NCBI RefSeq assembly: GCF_900115775.1
Contig: NZ_FOXS01000010.1
Coordinates: 1 to 64,000, forward strand
Source of the DNA: Hymenobacter arizonensis
GTDB taxonomy: Bacteria > Bacteroidota > Bacteroidia > Cytophagales > Hymenobacteraceae
Direction: 5' to 3'
Length of the DNA: 64,000 nt
A program made the translations under genes and the position numbers. Below, piece by piece: positions 1-8,293 of this stretch (its first letter is position 1; each line of letters begins with the position of its first letter). The notes below the pieces were generated by a model, which saw nothing but the letters and a program-made list of their open reading frames with translations, was not told the origin of the DNA and made no database searches.

Positions 1-2
1 GT

Positions 3-866
3 ATGCTGCTCCAGGATTTTTTGCCCAGCCCGCCGCTCCGCGACTACGTGCGCCTCATTCAGGTCATCCACTTTGTGTTTCCCGCCGGCGCGGCCCTCCC
101 CTTTAAAGCTTACCCGCCCCGGCCGGAGCAGTGCCTGGCCTTTTACCCGCGCGACGCCGAAGCGGTCGCCTACGACGGCCGGCCGAAGGTGACCCGGCCG
201 CGCGCGGCGCTCATCGGCCAGCACGCGGTGGTGAGCAACCGCTACGTGGGCCGCGAGTTCCTGGCCCTGCAGGTGGTGCTGCAGCCCGGGGCCTTGTACC
301 GGCTGACCGGCCTGCCGCAGGGCGAGCTCACCAACACCTTTATTGACGCCGAAGCCGTGTGGGGCGCCGAGCTGCGCCAGCTCACCGCGCGCCTGGGCAG
401 CGCCGCCGGCTGGCCCGAGATGCTGCCGCTGCTCGAACGCTTTTTGCTCGGCCGGATCGCGCGGCGGCGCGCGGCGCCCCACCCCGCCGACGCGGTGGGG
501 CAGTTGCTGCTGCGCCCCGGCCCCCGGCTGGGCCTCGACGCGCTGGCCGATTATGCCTGCCTGAGCCCCCGGCAGCTCGACCGCCAGTGCGTCCAGCGCC
601 TGGGCGTGGGCCCGGCCCTGTACGCGCGCATTGCGCGCTTTGACCGGGCCTTCCGGCTCAAGAACCGCCAGCCCGAACTGGACTGGCTCAGCGTGGCGGT
701 GGCCTGCGGCTACCACGACCACCAGCACCTGGCCAAGGACTACCGGGCGTTTACCGGCCGCTCGCCGGGGGCCTTCTATCGGCAAGACACCCAGGCCCCC
801 GAGCGGGGGTTCGGCTTGGTGGAGGCCGGAGGCAATGCCAAGCTCTTGCCGACGCAAAACGTCTAA
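3..866 (+). CDS. AraC-family transcriptional regulator
   Basis: A 287-residue protein. The N-terminal ~150 residues match the sensing-domain style of AraC-type regulators from Bacteroidota (begins PSPPLRDYVRLIQVIHF, DUF6597-like). The C-terminal ~100 residues form a double helix-turn-helix: LGLDALADYACLSPRQLDRQ, then a second helix pair ending in GYHDHQHLAKDYRAFTGRSP, the usual AraC signature. It should be a cytoplasmic DNA-binding activator. It lies 69 bases before a cupin-protein gene on the same strand, which is a plausible target or operon partner. The ATG is the third base of the window, so its promoter is outside. Confidence 0.88.
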   Translation: MLLQDFLPSPPLRDYVRLIQVIHFVFPAGAALPFKAYPPRPEQCLAFYPRDAEAVAYDGRPKVTRPRAALIGQHAVVSNRYVGREFLALQVVLQPGALYRLTGLPQGELTNTFIDAEAVWGAELRQLTARLGSAAGWPEMLPLLERFLLGRIARRRAAPHPADAVGQLLLRPGPRLGLDALADYACLSPRQLDRQCVQRLGVGPALYARIARFDRAFRLKNRQPELDWLSVAVACGYHDHQHLAKDYRAFTGRSPGAFYRQDTQAPERGFGLVEAGGNAKLLPTQNV

Positions 867-935
867 ATTGTACCAATGCCGGGGGCGAGAGAGGGCAGAG
901 ATTTGTACCTCTTCTCACCCTTACCCCCGTTACGC

Positions 936-1508
936 ATGAAACGTCGGCACTTTTTCGTCACCAGCCTGTGGGCGGCTCCTGGCGCGGCTTTGGGAGCCCC
1001 CTTTGCGGCGTTCGCCCCCGACCCCTCGGATGCCCCGCCCACCGGCCCCAGCTTCACCGTCGACGCCGGGGCGGGCCGGTTCGGGGAAAAAACATTTGTG
1101 GGCCCGAACCCGAACGACCTTAAGATAGCGGGGCAAGACACCGGCGGCGCCCTGGCGGTGTTTGAGTACACCGGCACCGCCAAGGGGGGGCCCTCGCTGC
1201 ACCTGCACGAGGCCCAGGACGAAGTCTTCTACGTGGTCGCCGGCGAGTACCGGTTTGTGGTGGGCGAAGAGCAGCGCCACCTCCGGCCCGGCGACACTAT
1301 TTTTCTACCCCGCCAAGTGCCCCACACCTGGACCCAACTCACGGACACCGGCAAACTGCTGTACTTTCTGCAACCCGCCGGGAAAATGGAAGACTTTTTC
1401 CGGGTCCGTTCCGGGAGCAAAACCCCGCTTACCGGGGCCGAGCGCGAACAGCTGTTCCGCGACCACGGCATGCGGTTCCTGGGGCCGCCCCTGCCCGTTA
1501 AACCCTAA
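936..1508 (+). CDS. Exported cupin-domain protein
   Basis: A 190-residue protein read from the ATG at 936, because it begins MKRRHFFVTSLWAAPGAALG, a twin-arginine-like or Sec signal peptide. The mature part holds a single cupin barrel: GGPSLHLHEAQDEVFYVVAGEYRF (metal-binding His and Glu of motif 1) then RPGDTIFLPRQVPHTW (motif 2). Cupins of this form are small periplasmic or secreted metal-binding proteins, some with quercetinase-like dioxygenase activity; the substrate cannot be told. It follows the AraC regulator in the same direction and may be controlled by it. Confidence 0.85.
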   Translation: MKRRHFFVTSLWAAPGAALGAPFAAFAPDPSDAPPTGPSFTVDAGAGRFGEKTFVGPNPNDLKIAGQDTGGALAVFEYTGTAKGGPSLHLHEAQDEVFYVVAGEYRFVVGEEQRHLRPGDTIFLPRQVPHTWTQLTDTGKLLYFLQPAGKMEDFFRVRSGSKTPLTGAEREQLFRDHGMRFLGPPLPVKP

Positions 1509-1555
1509 GGCAGGCTCCCCGCGCAGGAGCTGGATGCCCCACAGCATAGGACAGC

Positions 1556-1591
1556 GTCTCGTTCAGCGAAACGGTCCCAAGGTAAACGAGC
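1556..1591 (-). repeat. Gene-boundary palindrome, reversed copy
   Basis: Lies between the convergent 3' ends of the cupin and pentapeptide genes. Reads CGTTCAGCGAAACGGTCCC then AAGGTAAACGAGC on the plus strand, the reverse complement of the element seen at most boundaries after 41 kb. The outer GTTCA and GTAAAC parts can pair. Confidence 0.65.
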
Positions 1592-1594
1592 CCG

Positions 1595-2086
1595 TTAAGA
1601 ATCAGCTATCAGGCGCGCTCCGGCAGCCTGCGGGTTAAATCCTACGGGCCACTCAGTGTGCTCGTCGTATACGGCTCCTTCAAAGGTGGCCTTCTCCAGG
1701 TTTGTGCCGAGCAGGCGCGCCCCATGCAGTTGAGCGCCGTTGAACTTGGCGTAAGCGGCCTGCGCCCCAGTCAAGTCCACGCCGCGCATATCGGACTGGC
1801 CGAAATTACACCCAATCGCCTGGCAGTCCCGGAAGCAGCAGTGGACTAGCGAGGAGCGGTCTAGAAAGGCCGTGTCCAAGTTCGCCGCCGTGAAGTCGCT
1901 GGCATCAAACACGGCCTCAGCCATAAAGGCTCCGCGCAAATTCGCCCGCCGGAAAGAGGCCCGCGGAGCGTGAACGTTGTTGAGCAAGGCGCGGTGCAAC
2001 TCTTGCTGGTCCAGCACCATGCCCTCGTGGGTGTCACCGGGAATATCAACCGTGTCGTCGTCGTGGGTGAGGCACTGGATTTTCAT
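1595..2086 (-). CDS. Pentapeptide-repeat protein
   Basis: A 163-residue protein; the ATG at 2086 (MKIQCLTHDDDTVD) is preferred over an upstream one. From about residue 35 it follows the A(D/N)LXX five-residue repeat, for example RRANLRGAFMAEAVFDASDF and FNGAQLHGARLLGTNLEKA, which folds as a right-handed quadrilateral beta helix. Such proteins are often scaffolds, effectors or resistance/immunity factors; no catalytic residues are expected. It is a single gene bounded on both sides by the palindromic boundary element. Confidence 0.85.
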   Translation of the reverse strand: MKIQCLTHDDDTVDIPGDTHEGMVLDQQELHRALLNNVHAPRASFRRANLRGAFMAEAVFDASDFTAANLDTAFLDRSSLVHCCFRDCQAIGCNFGQSDMRGVDLTGAQAAYAKFNGAQLHGARLLGTNLEKATFEGAVYDEHTEWPVGFNPQAAGARLIADS

Positions 2087-2167
2087 AACGGGAACGAAGC
2101 GGTAGCGGAGTTGGACCAAGGTAGAGCAGGACTAGTAAGAATGGCTCATTACCTGGATTGGCCAGTT

Positions 2168-2193
2168 TACTAAAACGGTCGGAATGGCAATTA
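2168..2193 (-). repeat. Gene-boundary palindrome, diverged copy
   Basis: Contains GTTTACTAAAACGGTCGGAA between the divergent pentapeptide and DUF1629-like genes. It matches the reversed boundary element in its core AACGGTC. Confidence 0.45.
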
Positions 2194-2218
2194 CTTTCGC
2201 TTGCTACATCTATTACTT

Positions 2219-2635
2219 ATGGCTCTTTGGCACCTGACATCGGAATACGTGACCAGCCTGCTGTTGTGGCGAACGGGCCCAGCGGCCTTCCGGGTCATGC
2301 AATACGACGAGCCAACGGAAGTGCTGACCAATGCCGATTACTTCCTCTTCGACCAGAAATACGAAGCGGTGCTGCGACAACTTGAGGGGCAACTAGACTT
2401 CGGCCCGGTCACCGTAACCGACGGCATGCGCCACTTTGCCTGGGACCACTACCTAGAAGTGCGCATCCACCGCGCGATCGAAGCCAACGCAATTTGGAAC
2501 CCAGGCAGTCTTGGCTTAGACATCTACCGCTTCGGGGAGCAGTACCTGTTTGTGTCGGAAGCCCTGAAAACAGAGTTTGAGAAGGTGCACCCGAACGGGC
2601 TGCATTTCAGTGCAGGGCTCTCTGAATTTGCTTAA
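2219..2635 (+). CDS. Orphan protein resembling Imm11/DUF1629 immunity proteins
   Basis: A 138-residue soluble protein starting at the ATG of MALWHLTSEYVTSL. The end, LFVSEALKTEFEKVHPNGLHFS, resembles the closing strand of the DUF1629 (Imm11) family, in which a phrase like fvSerlkeaieeagl.g..F is common. The middle is not distinctive. It sits alone between two boundary palindromes, as the other immunity-like genes here do. The assignment to Imm11 rests on this short pattern; a generic orphan gene is the alternative. Confidence 0.6.
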   Translation: MALWHLTSEYVTSLLLWRTGPAAFRVMQYDEPTEVLTNADYFLFDQKYEAVLRQLEGQLDFGPVTVTDGMRHFAWDHYLEVRIHRAIEANAIWNPGSLGLDIYRFGEQYLFVSEALKTEFEKVHPNGLHFSAGLSEFA

Positions 2636-2644
2636 GGAGAAGTT

Positions 2645-2672
2645 TACTTTAATGGTGGTGCCGTAAACGAAC
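2645..2672 (-). repeat. Gene-boundary palindrome
   Basis: Plus strand reads GTTTAC, 15 bases, then GTAAACG, followed by AACCCTGTTCAAAAAAGGAG, the reverse complement of the CTCCTT...TGAACAG arm found in the 45-53 kb copies. The outer GTTTAC and GTAAAC pair perfectly. Confidence 0.6.
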
Positions 2673-2712
2673 CCTGTTCAAAAAAGGAGCCATCTTGCAA
2701 ACTCTTTTGTCG

Positions 2713-3660
2713 ATGGTGATGATGCCCTTGATTCGTTTTGTGTGCGGGACGGTCGCGGGGTCTCTGCTCGGCATTCCCCCGCCTGCTTGTGGGCAAGGGC
2801 CCGCGGCGCAGGATTCGGTGAACCACGGGCCGGGGCGCGCCTACGTGGTGCTGCGCGGGGCCCCGTTTCCGGTCCACCACGTGCGGGCCGACTGCAGCGG
2901 CGAAGGCTTCCTGTCCGTGGCCCCGGTGCGCGTCGACGTCCTCAACCTGCTGGTGCCGCCGGCGGTGTGGCGCCGCTGGGCCGCGCCCCCACCGGGCGTG
3001 TGGGGCCCGGCCGACACCTTGCTGGTGGTCTTCTCCGTGCTGCCCGACGCCCGCGGGGCCGTCCACTGGGACCGCCTGGCCCCGGACACGCTCCCCGCCG
3101 GCCAGCTCCTGCCCCTACGCGCCCTCGTCCGGGCTGGCGCGGCTGCCGTCGCGGCGTCCCTTCGCCCAGGCGCCTCGCGCGACCACGAGCTGACCACGAG
3201 CGCGCGCCTGGTGCCCGTGGTGTACCGCCACGGCGCCTACTGGGCCCCGCGGTCGGGGGTGCTCACGCAGTACGTGCGCGTGCGGACCCGGGCCACGCGG
3301 CGCCTGGCCTGGCCGGATTACGCGACCCTCGACGTGGGCCGCCCCCGCGTGGACCGGGACGCCCCCTGGCGCACGATTCGGGCCTTGTTACCCGCGGACG
3401 CCCCCTACCCGTTCCGGCGGTTTCTGCCGCCCCTGGGCCTGGCGGTGCAGGAGGCGCTGGGGGGCGTCTACACCGTCTGGTCCCGCCCGGAGCAGACCAG
3501 TTCTCACCCCGGCGCGAGGCTCTCCGGCCTCGGCACGTTTGCCTACCGGCCCGGCGTGGGGGTGCTCCACGGGACCTACCCCGGGTACTTGCCCCTGCTG
3601 GGCTGGCACCACGTCTTCTTCGACCGCGTCGCGGTGGACGACCCCACCCGGCTACACTAA
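2713..3660 (+). CDS. Secreted protein of unknown function
   Basis: A ~315-residue protein beginning MVMMPLIRFVCGTVAGSLLG followed by a likely cleavage region ending ACGQG, so it should be exported. A TTG at 2695, six bases after AGGAG, is an alternative start. The mature protein is rich in Pro, Arg and Gly with many short beta-type stretches, and has no motif I recognise. A long reading frame overlapping it in phase +1 (from 2742) is a high-GC shadow whose last part is the separate next gene. Confidence 0.65.
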   Translation: MVMMPLIRFVCGTVAGSLLGIPPPACGQGPAAQDSVNHGPGRAYVVLRGAPFPVHHVRADCSGEGFLSVAPVRVDVLNLLVPPAVWRRWAAPPPGVWGPADTLLVVFSVLPDARGAVHWDRLAPDTLPAGQLLPLRALVRAGAAAVAASLRPGASRDHELTTSARLVPVVYRHGAYWAPRSGVLTQYVRVRTRATRRLAWPDYATLDVGRPRVDRDAPWRTIRALLPADAPYPFRRFLPPLGLAVQEALGGVYTVWSRPEQTSSHPGARLSGLGTFAYRPGVGVLHGTYPGYLPLLGWHHVFFDRVAVDDPTRLH

Positions 3661-3716
3661 CGGCCGGCTGCCCAATCCACGATTCCGTTAAGCAAAACGC
3701 TCCGAAGAGCGAAAGG

Positions 3717-4316
3717 ATGGTCTTCGCTCCCTTAAATGGAGGCGGCGGGCTACCTTTCGTTCTTACTCGCTGTTGCCCTGTGGTTTCTCTTGCCCAACTT
3801 CAAGCTCAGCTGCGTCCGCTGGTCGGGGCCGAAGTGCTCGACGGCGACCTGCTGATTTTTCCCACCGACGCGCCCGAGGGACTCTTCGACACCTCCACGG
3901 CGTTGTACCTGTCGACCACGGCCGGGGCCTTTGCCCTGGACCTGTTCCCCGACGGGCAAACGCCCCGCGTGCGGCCTGCGGGCCCGTTGGAGGACCTGCC
4001 CCGGCAAGAGGCGGGCTTGGCCGCCCGGCGCCCGGTCTGGGCGCGCCTCATCGCCGAACTCAACGCCGGGCAGCCCGTGCCGCTGGGGCACGAACGCTTT
4101 GCCTTGGCCACCTTTCCGGACGTGGGCCGCGCCCTGCACGCACGGATTGAGCAGATTGCCGTGTATGCCTTCGCCGACGACCATGCCCCCACCGGCCTCA
4201 AGCTCGTCTTCCCGGACGTCGTCGTGCAGTGCGTGCCGGGGCTATCGGGCAACGTGGTCCTCTGCGGGGAACTGCACGATTACTTCGCCTTCCCCGTCCG
4301 CGAACATCCGGTGTGA
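3717..4316 (+). CDS. Orphan protein of unknown function
   Basis: About 199 residues from the ATG of MVFAPLNGGG; the convincing part starts near VVSLAQLQAQLRPLVGAEVL, so a later start is possible. Composition and alternating hydrophobic pattern (YLSTTAGAFALDLFPDGQ, VYAFADDHAPTGLKLVF) suggest a soluble alpha/beta protein. No known domain recognised. It ends in a genuine TGA (GTG TGA), evidence that TGA is a stop codon in this genome. A boundary palindrome follows at 4327. Confidence 0.6.
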   Translation: MVFAPLNGGGGLPFVLTRCCPVVSLAQLQAQLRPLVGAEVLDGDLLIFPTDAPEGLFDTSTALYLSTTAGAFALDLFPDGQTPRVRPAGPLEDLPRQEAGLAARRPVWARLIAELNAGQPVPLGHERFALATFPDVGRALHARIEQIAVYAFADDHAPTGLKLVFPDVVVQCVPGLSGNVVLCGELHDYFAFPVREHPV

Positions 4317-4326
4317 GCCAGACTTG

Positions 4327-4362
4327 ACTCGTTCAGCGAAAGGGTCCGAAGGTAAACGAGCG
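4327..4362 (-). repeat. Gene-boundary palindrome, reversed copy
   Basis: Plus strand CGTTCAGCGAAAGGGTCCG then AAGGTAAACGAGCG; nearly identical to the copy at 1556. Lies between two plus-strand genes. Confidence 0.65.
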
Positions 4363-4416
4363 TCTGGGTTAAGTTTGCTGGCCAGTGGAGCCAATTATAC
4401 TTGGCTTGAAAAACTA

Positions 4417-4692
4417 ATGGTTACCCTGACCGAGCACCTGTTTACCCAAGTCAATGCCGTGCTCGCGGAGTGGAATCCGATTGGCGTGCCCGACGGCCCG
4501 GCCCAGGACGAGTACCAGCCTTACGTAGCCATCGTAGTCGAAACCTGGAACCGGTCGCGGGACGTGGAGGCCGCTTTGGTGTGGGTCTACACACAGCCGC
4601 TGGGATATGACATCAACCCGGCTTTTTCCCGCGCTACCCGGCGCTTTGCCAGCCAACTCAATCAGTTGCTGCAGGCACAGGAGGGCGCTTAA
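4417..4692 (+). CDS. DUF1871-like small protein
   Basis: A 91-residue acidic protein starting MVTLTEHLFTQVNAVLAEWN. The pattern VNAVLAEWNPIGVP..AQDEYQPYV is that of the DUF1871 family, in which a helix ending in WDPigl is followed by dEYd. DUF1871 proteins are small helical proteins of unknown role often found in toxin-immunity neighbourhoods. It stands alone between two boundary palindromes. Longer forms starting upstream overlap the preceding gene and are unlikely. Confidence 0.7.
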   Translation: MVTLTEHLFTQVNAVLAEWNPIGVPDGPAQDEYQPYVAIVVETWNRSRDVEAALVWVYTQPLGYDINPAFSRATRRFASQLNQLLQAQEGA

Positions 4693-4703
4693 ACCCGCTG
4701 CAC

Positions 4704-4742
4704 TTGTTCAATCAAACGGTCCGAATCGCAAAACGAGCGTTT
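4704..4742 (-). repeat. Gene-boundary palindrome, diverged copy
   Basis: Plus strand GTTCAATCAAACGGTCCGAA then TCGCAAAACGAGCG, located between the 3' ends of the DUF1871-like and SUKH genes. Confidence 0.5.
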
Positions 4743-4746
4743 TCGG

Positions 4747-5181
4747 CTACCTAAGAAGCATTTCTGGGTCGTGTAGGTAAATCTTCAAAAAGTCATGAAA
4801 GGAGTCTGCTACTGCCTCTCTGCCTTTCTCATGCTGATAATGCAAATAGATTCTGGGGTCGTTTTGGTGGCGGCTAAACCCAAAACTGCTCAAATTGATG
4901 CAGTAGTCAGCAAAGCAGAGTAGTTCGGTGGGATGGCTGCCATCTACCTCCTGGGCAATGCGTTCCGTCGACCAGAAGGAAAACATAGCGCTGTCCCAGT
5001 CAAAGTCTACAAAGCCGTTGGCTCAGCGTAGGTAGGCCGTGAAGCTGGGATCTAAGGACATGTCATAGGCTTGTTCTAGGGCACGAATAGCCTCTGGGAA
5101 CGCCCCAGAATTATAGGCCACATCTTGGCTTTTCCAAAAGGCCACCGCTTGGTCCAACGTATCCTCAAAAAGCGCGCTCAT
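4747..5181 (-). pseudogene. SUKH (SMI1/KNR4) immunity-type gene with one in-frame TGA
   Basis: Read from the ATG at 5181 the frame gives MSALFEDTLDQAVAFWKSQD ... SFTAYLR, then TGA at 5023-5025, then ANGFVDFDWDS and on to DFLKIYLHDPEMLLR at 4750. The whole is 144 residues with one stop and no frameshift. LLCFADYCINLSSFGFSRHQ and VADSFHDFLKIYL are hallmark strands of SUKH/SMI1-KNR4 proteins, a family that serves as immunity proteins against contact-dependent and polymorphic toxins. The stop falls where the family usually has a hydrophobic residue before NG, so TGG to TGA is the simple explanation. Alternatives: a sequence error, or a truncated protein restarting at MFSFWS (4986). Confidence 0.75.
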
Positions 5182-5270
5182 AGGTCAATTAGCATGGAAG
5201 AAGACGGCACACTTCTGAATGGGCAACGAGCATAGAAGTAAGCTGGCAGGGTATCGGGCCGTGTTCACGT

Positions 5271-5290
5271 AAACGGTCGTTTAAACAAGG
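5271..5290 (-). repeat. Boundary-type palindrome at array end
   Basis: GTGTTCACGTAAACGGTCG followed by TTTAAAC. This is the last boundary-type copy before the replication region; the 267 bases between the SUKH pseudogene and the next gene hold nothing else that I can support. Confidence 0.4.
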
Positions 5291-5448
5291 AAAAAGCACT
5301 ACTACACTCTGCAAGCTACGCCCGGTAGAAAAGCTTGTCGGACTGCTTTCGAAATCAGGACGGTTTTTGGCCTGCTTTCAGATAGCCGCCACAGTGGTGC
5401 GTTTTTTGTCTAGAGCCTAATTTCAGGGGCGGATTTAGGAGGCTCTTC

Positions 5449-5877
5449 CTAAGTAAATTCCTGCAGCCTTCTCCCCCAGAACTTCCTGCGCCGGGCGTCC
5501 TCCCCCGCCAACGCACCGGCGACCAGCTCAGCGATGCGTTTGAGCTTGGTCGTTTCCTTCACCTGGGGGTGCTCCAGCACGGCTTGCATTGCCCTCAGCC
5601 GCTTGCGCAGTTTATATGCCTTGTTTTGGTGCGCTTTGGGCATTTGCTGGGCTATGGCTAATTCCTGTTCCAGCTGCAGCGTCTTGCGGCGCTCCTGCTG
5701 CAGTTGGGCTCCTGGCGCAGGGCGTCCGTTTGGCTAACCTGGGGGGGGGTGGTTGTAGTAAGCAGTGGCCAAGTCCAAGGCCTGATTGCCCAATGCCGCC
5801 GGAATGTCGGCATTGGGCAGGGCCGCTTTCGCCCGCTGGATGTGGACGGGCGTAATGACGGGCGGCGCTTGGCTCAT
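5449..5877 (-). pseudogene. Frameshifted coiled-coil gene downstream of rep
   Basis: The minus strand reads MSQAPPVITPVHIQRAKAAL ... DLATAYYNHPPPG, then TAG at 5734-5736, then, in the same phase after a gap, LQQERRKTLQLEQELAIAQQ followed by MPKAHQNKAYKLRKRLRAMQ to the end. Immediately beside the stop is a run of nine G (plus strand 5741-5749). Reading one base off there gives QVSQTDALRQE, which bridges the two halves sensibly. So one indel at the homopolymer and a second compensating one within ~30 bases seem to have broken a ~143-residue basic coiled-coil protein. Its place directly after the initiator gene suggests a plasmid maintenance role. Function unknown. Confidence 0.6.
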
Positions 5878-5989
5878 TGACAGTGGATGGTGGTAAGGGA
5901 TGGCTCGTATTCCGGTTTGGGGTCTCCCTTGGGATTTAGCTGCCGATACCGCGGTTAAAGGACTGACGGTGGTACCACCCTGCCAGGAG

Positions 5990-7279
5990 TTAGGAAAGAG
6001 TGGTTTTAACCAGCCAGTCCTCCCCATCACGCTTCACAAGAGCGAATCCCTGACTTAAGTAAACAGCCTCCAGGTGCAGCTCAAAAGTGGGTGCCTGCAG
6101 CTGTCGTTTCAGAAACGGCCCGGGGTTCTCGTACATATCCCGCACTTCCCGCAACGGAAAAGCAACTTCTTCCAGCAGCGGCCTCTTGGTCTTCGTGGCA
6201 GCACTAGCCTTTTTGACTGGAATCATCTTGGGGGCTTGTTGCCCGGCCAAGTATTCTTCTAGCAGGTACTTCTCCACCAACGCTTTGTATACCGCACCCG
6301 CCGGTTTTTTTACTTTCCCCAATTGGTGCTGCTTGCCAATGCGCGATAACACAAAATCGACATATTCAAGGGGGTACTCCTTATCCTCCAATTGTTTGGT
6401 AATCTGCTTAATGCTGCGCAGGCTTACCCCTATCAGCCGCAACGCTTGGACCCAGGCAGGTTCCTCAGTGGAAACTTTCTTAACATTTTGAGAATGTTGA
6501 GAAAGCTTTGTTTTTTCAATATTCTCGTCATCCTGTATTTCTGCCAATTCCTCTGAGCCGGTGTTGGCCGTGTCATAGCCGAACAGGAACTTGATGCGCT
6601 GCACCAACTGATTCTGCCGCTCCAGCTCGTAGGTAAATGGCATGTCGGTACGCGCCAGCTCCAGCTGCGCCCGGTCCAGTATGCGCGCTTTGAAGTTGCT
6701 AAAGCGCGGGTATTCGTTCTCGGCGATGTTGAGCATGAAGCGCAGCTGCTCCGGCGTGACGGTTCGCTGCCCAAAGTCCGAATACTCTTTCAGGAGCCAG
6801 TAGATGCGCACCGAACTGGGGCTCTTCAACTTGCGCAACTCGTCCAGGTCGGCCAGGGTGAAGTTGCCGCTTTCGCGCAGCTGCAGCAGGTACGGCATGA
6901 TGAGGGGATTAAAGGCCGCCACTATCCCACCCAGGTCCCCGTCGTAACCCGCCTTGGCCATCAGCGGAATGTAGTCGTACTTGGGCCGCCGCCGCCGTTT
7001 GCGGGTGCCGTCCTCCAGTATTTCAATGTACAGCTTAAAAGAAGTGATGTCGTCGCACATCTCGTCCAGCTGCTGGTAAGCCGAACCGCCGTGCCGCTCG
7101 AACAGCAGTTCGCTGACCGGGATAACGTGCTCCTTGAATTCGGTGTCGTCCAGGCTGATGCGGGCAAGCAGCGCCAGAAACAGGCGCATTTGCAGGGGCA
7201 CGAAGCTGAAACGCGCGTTGACAAGCGCATTGTGCTGGGCTACTATTTTGTCGGCGTTCTGTTTGGGCGGCTTTTTCAT
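5990..7279 (-). CDS. Rep_3 family plasmid replication initiator
   Basis: A 429-residue protein from the ATG of MKKPPKQNADKIVAQHNALV; longer forms run into the iterons. Residues ~10-170 form the first winged helix (WH1), with FSFVPLQMRLFLALLARISL at its start and FTLADLDELRKLKSPSSVRI at its end. Residues ~170-280 form the second (WH2), containing SVRIYWLLKEYSDFGQRTVT and LRFMLNIAENEYPRFSNFK. The C-terminal ~150 residues are an extension of unknown role. Rep_3 proteins (RepA of pPS10, RepE of F, pi of R6K) bind iterons as monomers to open the origin and dimerise through WH1 to shut it down. The iterons lie just upstream of its start, so it probably represses itself. Five WH1-only paralogs occur at 14.1-18.8 kb. 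Confidence 0.92.
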   Translation of the reverse strand: MKKPPKQNADKIVAQHNALVNARFSFVPLQMRLFLALLARISLDDTEFKEHVIPVSELLFERHGGSAYQQLDEMCDDITSFKLYIEILEDGTRKRRRRPKYDYIPLMAKAGYDGDLGGIVAAFNPLIMPYLLQLRESGNFTLADLDELRKLKSPSSVRIYWLLKEYSDFGQRTVTPEQLRFMLNIAENEYPRFSNFKARILDRAQLELARTDMPFTYELERQNQLVQRIKFLFGYDTANTGSEELAEIQDDENIEKTKLSQHSQNVKKVSTEEPAWVQALRLIGVSLRSIKQITKQLEDKEYPLEYVDFVLSRIGKQHQLGKVKKPAGAVYKALVEKYLLEEYLAGQQAPKMIPVKKASAATKTKRPLLEEVAFPLREVRDMYENPGPFLKRQLQAPTFELHLEAVYLSQGFALVKRDGEDWLVKTTLS

Positions 7280-7330
7280 GGGGAATAAGTCGGGCACTGG
7301 TAAGCAATAGCCTGCTATTTTGTAGTAATC

Positions 7331-7662
7331 TAGCGTCCTTTTTGTAGCAACCTGGGCTGGGCAGCGTCCTTTTTGTAGCAACCTGAGTTCGCGTAGCGTC
7401 TATTTTGTAGCAACCTAGCGTCCTTTTTGTAGCAACTTGGCGGGGTAGCGTCCTTTTTGTAGCAACCTGAAATCTGCGAGCGTCCTTTTTGTAGCAGCCT
7501 GGCGTCTATTTTGTAGCAACCTAGCGTCCTTTTTGTAGCAACCTGACCTCATAAATTATTGTTTGTCAATGCGTTCTGCAGCCTGTAATACTAATGTTAT
7601 AATTTGAGTTTAAAAAACAACTAGCTAGGGAGTTTTTTTAAGCGTCTATTTTGTAGCAACCC
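7331..7662. other. Iteron origin of replication
   Basis: At least nine copies of a ~22-bp direct repeat with core AGCGTCCTTTTTGTAGCAAC (variant TCTATTTT). They start near 7331, 7363, 7395, 7417, 7447, 7479, 7501, 7523 and, apart from the cluster, 7641. A degenerate copy (TATTTTGTAGTAATC) precedes the first. Neighbours are often exactly head to tail or about one extra helical turn apart (22 or 30-32 bases). An AT-rich stretch, 7545-7640, between the cluster and the distal copy is a candidate melting region. This is the classic theta-type origin served by the adjacent Rep_3 protein. Confidence 0.92.
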
Positions 7663-7679
7663 CGTTTTCTTAAAAGTCA

Positions 7680-7725
7680 AAAAAAGTACAAGCGCAAAGG
7701 AATTTCTAGGCGGTTGTACTTTTTT
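7680..7725. terminator. Bidirectional terminator-like hairpin
   Basis: AAAAAAGTACAA at 7680-7691 and TTGTACTTTTTT at 7714-7725 form a perfect 12-bp inverted repeat around a 22-base loop, with A and T runs on the two sides. It lies downstream of the partition operon (which runs leftward) and would insulate it from the iterons. Confidence 0.55.
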
Positions 7726-7903
7726 ATACTATGTATTGGTAGTCAGTAGGTTACTGATTTATGCTAGTATAAAAGTCATTAGTATTCAATTGCATTTTTA
7801 AGGTTCACTAACGGAAATGTGCAATATCAGCAGCAGCTTGAGAAGCATTTGCAGCAGTAGTTGCCGCAAATGCCTCCCTGCACTTGCTATGCGACAGTGA
7901 TTT

Positions 7904-8293
7904 TTATGGCTCGGCTACTGGGGGCTGCAGCTTGCGGTTTGTTTTAAGCAGCTTTTCCAGCACGGGAGCGGGCAGCGTCCGCTGCGCGGCGGGCAGCTGC
8001 GCCAGGGCGGCTTGCAGGGTGTCCTCTAAGAACTGCCGGATTTCGAAGCCGGGCTCCCAATACTCCGCCTGCTTGAGCTGCAGGTACGTTTCGTCGCGTA
8101 CGTAGGACCCAAAGGGCACCCAGCGCCCGGTGGGACCGGCCGGGGCGGGTACGTCCGCTGAGGGGATTGGAAGAGAAGCGACCGCATGAGTTGCAGGCAG
8201 CGAACTCAGAGCCCCGAACATCAACTCGTCGGGGGTGGGGGCAACGGGCTGGGTCAGCGTGCTGCCGAAGCGCTTTTTGGGGCCGGTGCTCAT
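7904..8293 (-). CDS. ParA partner, small centromere-binding candidate
   Basis: A 129-residue protein whose ATG overlaps the end of the ParA gene by four bases, showing translational coupling. It starts MSTGPKKRFGSTLTQPVAPT, has a Pro/Ala-rich linker to about residue 55, and a C-terminal helical part with WEPGFEIRQFLEDTLQAALA. No ParB nuclease-like domain is visible. By position it is the ParB-type adaptor of the pair. The role comes from operon position, not from a recognised domain. Confidence 0.75.
   Translation of the reverse strand: MSTGPKKRFGSTLTQPVAPTPDELMFGALSSLPATHAVASLPIPSADVPAPAGPTGRWVPFGSYVRDETYLQLKQAEYWEPGFEIRQFLEDTLQAALAQLPAAQRTLPAPVLEKLLKTNRKLQPPVAEP

Noticed and set aside
2742..3716. 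Long plus-strand frame overlapping the secreted protein at 2713
   Set aside because: Arg/Gly/Pro-rich shadow typical of high GC; only its end, from 3717, is a separate believable gene.
4314..4316. TGA read as tryptophan genome-wide
   Set aside because: This and other intact genes end naturally in TGA with the boundary element directly after, so standard termination applies.
7331..7662. Regular repeats that could suggest a CRISPR array
   Set aside because: Units are ~22 bp and often head to tail with no spacers of constant size; they lie directly before a Rep_3 gene, so they are iterons.
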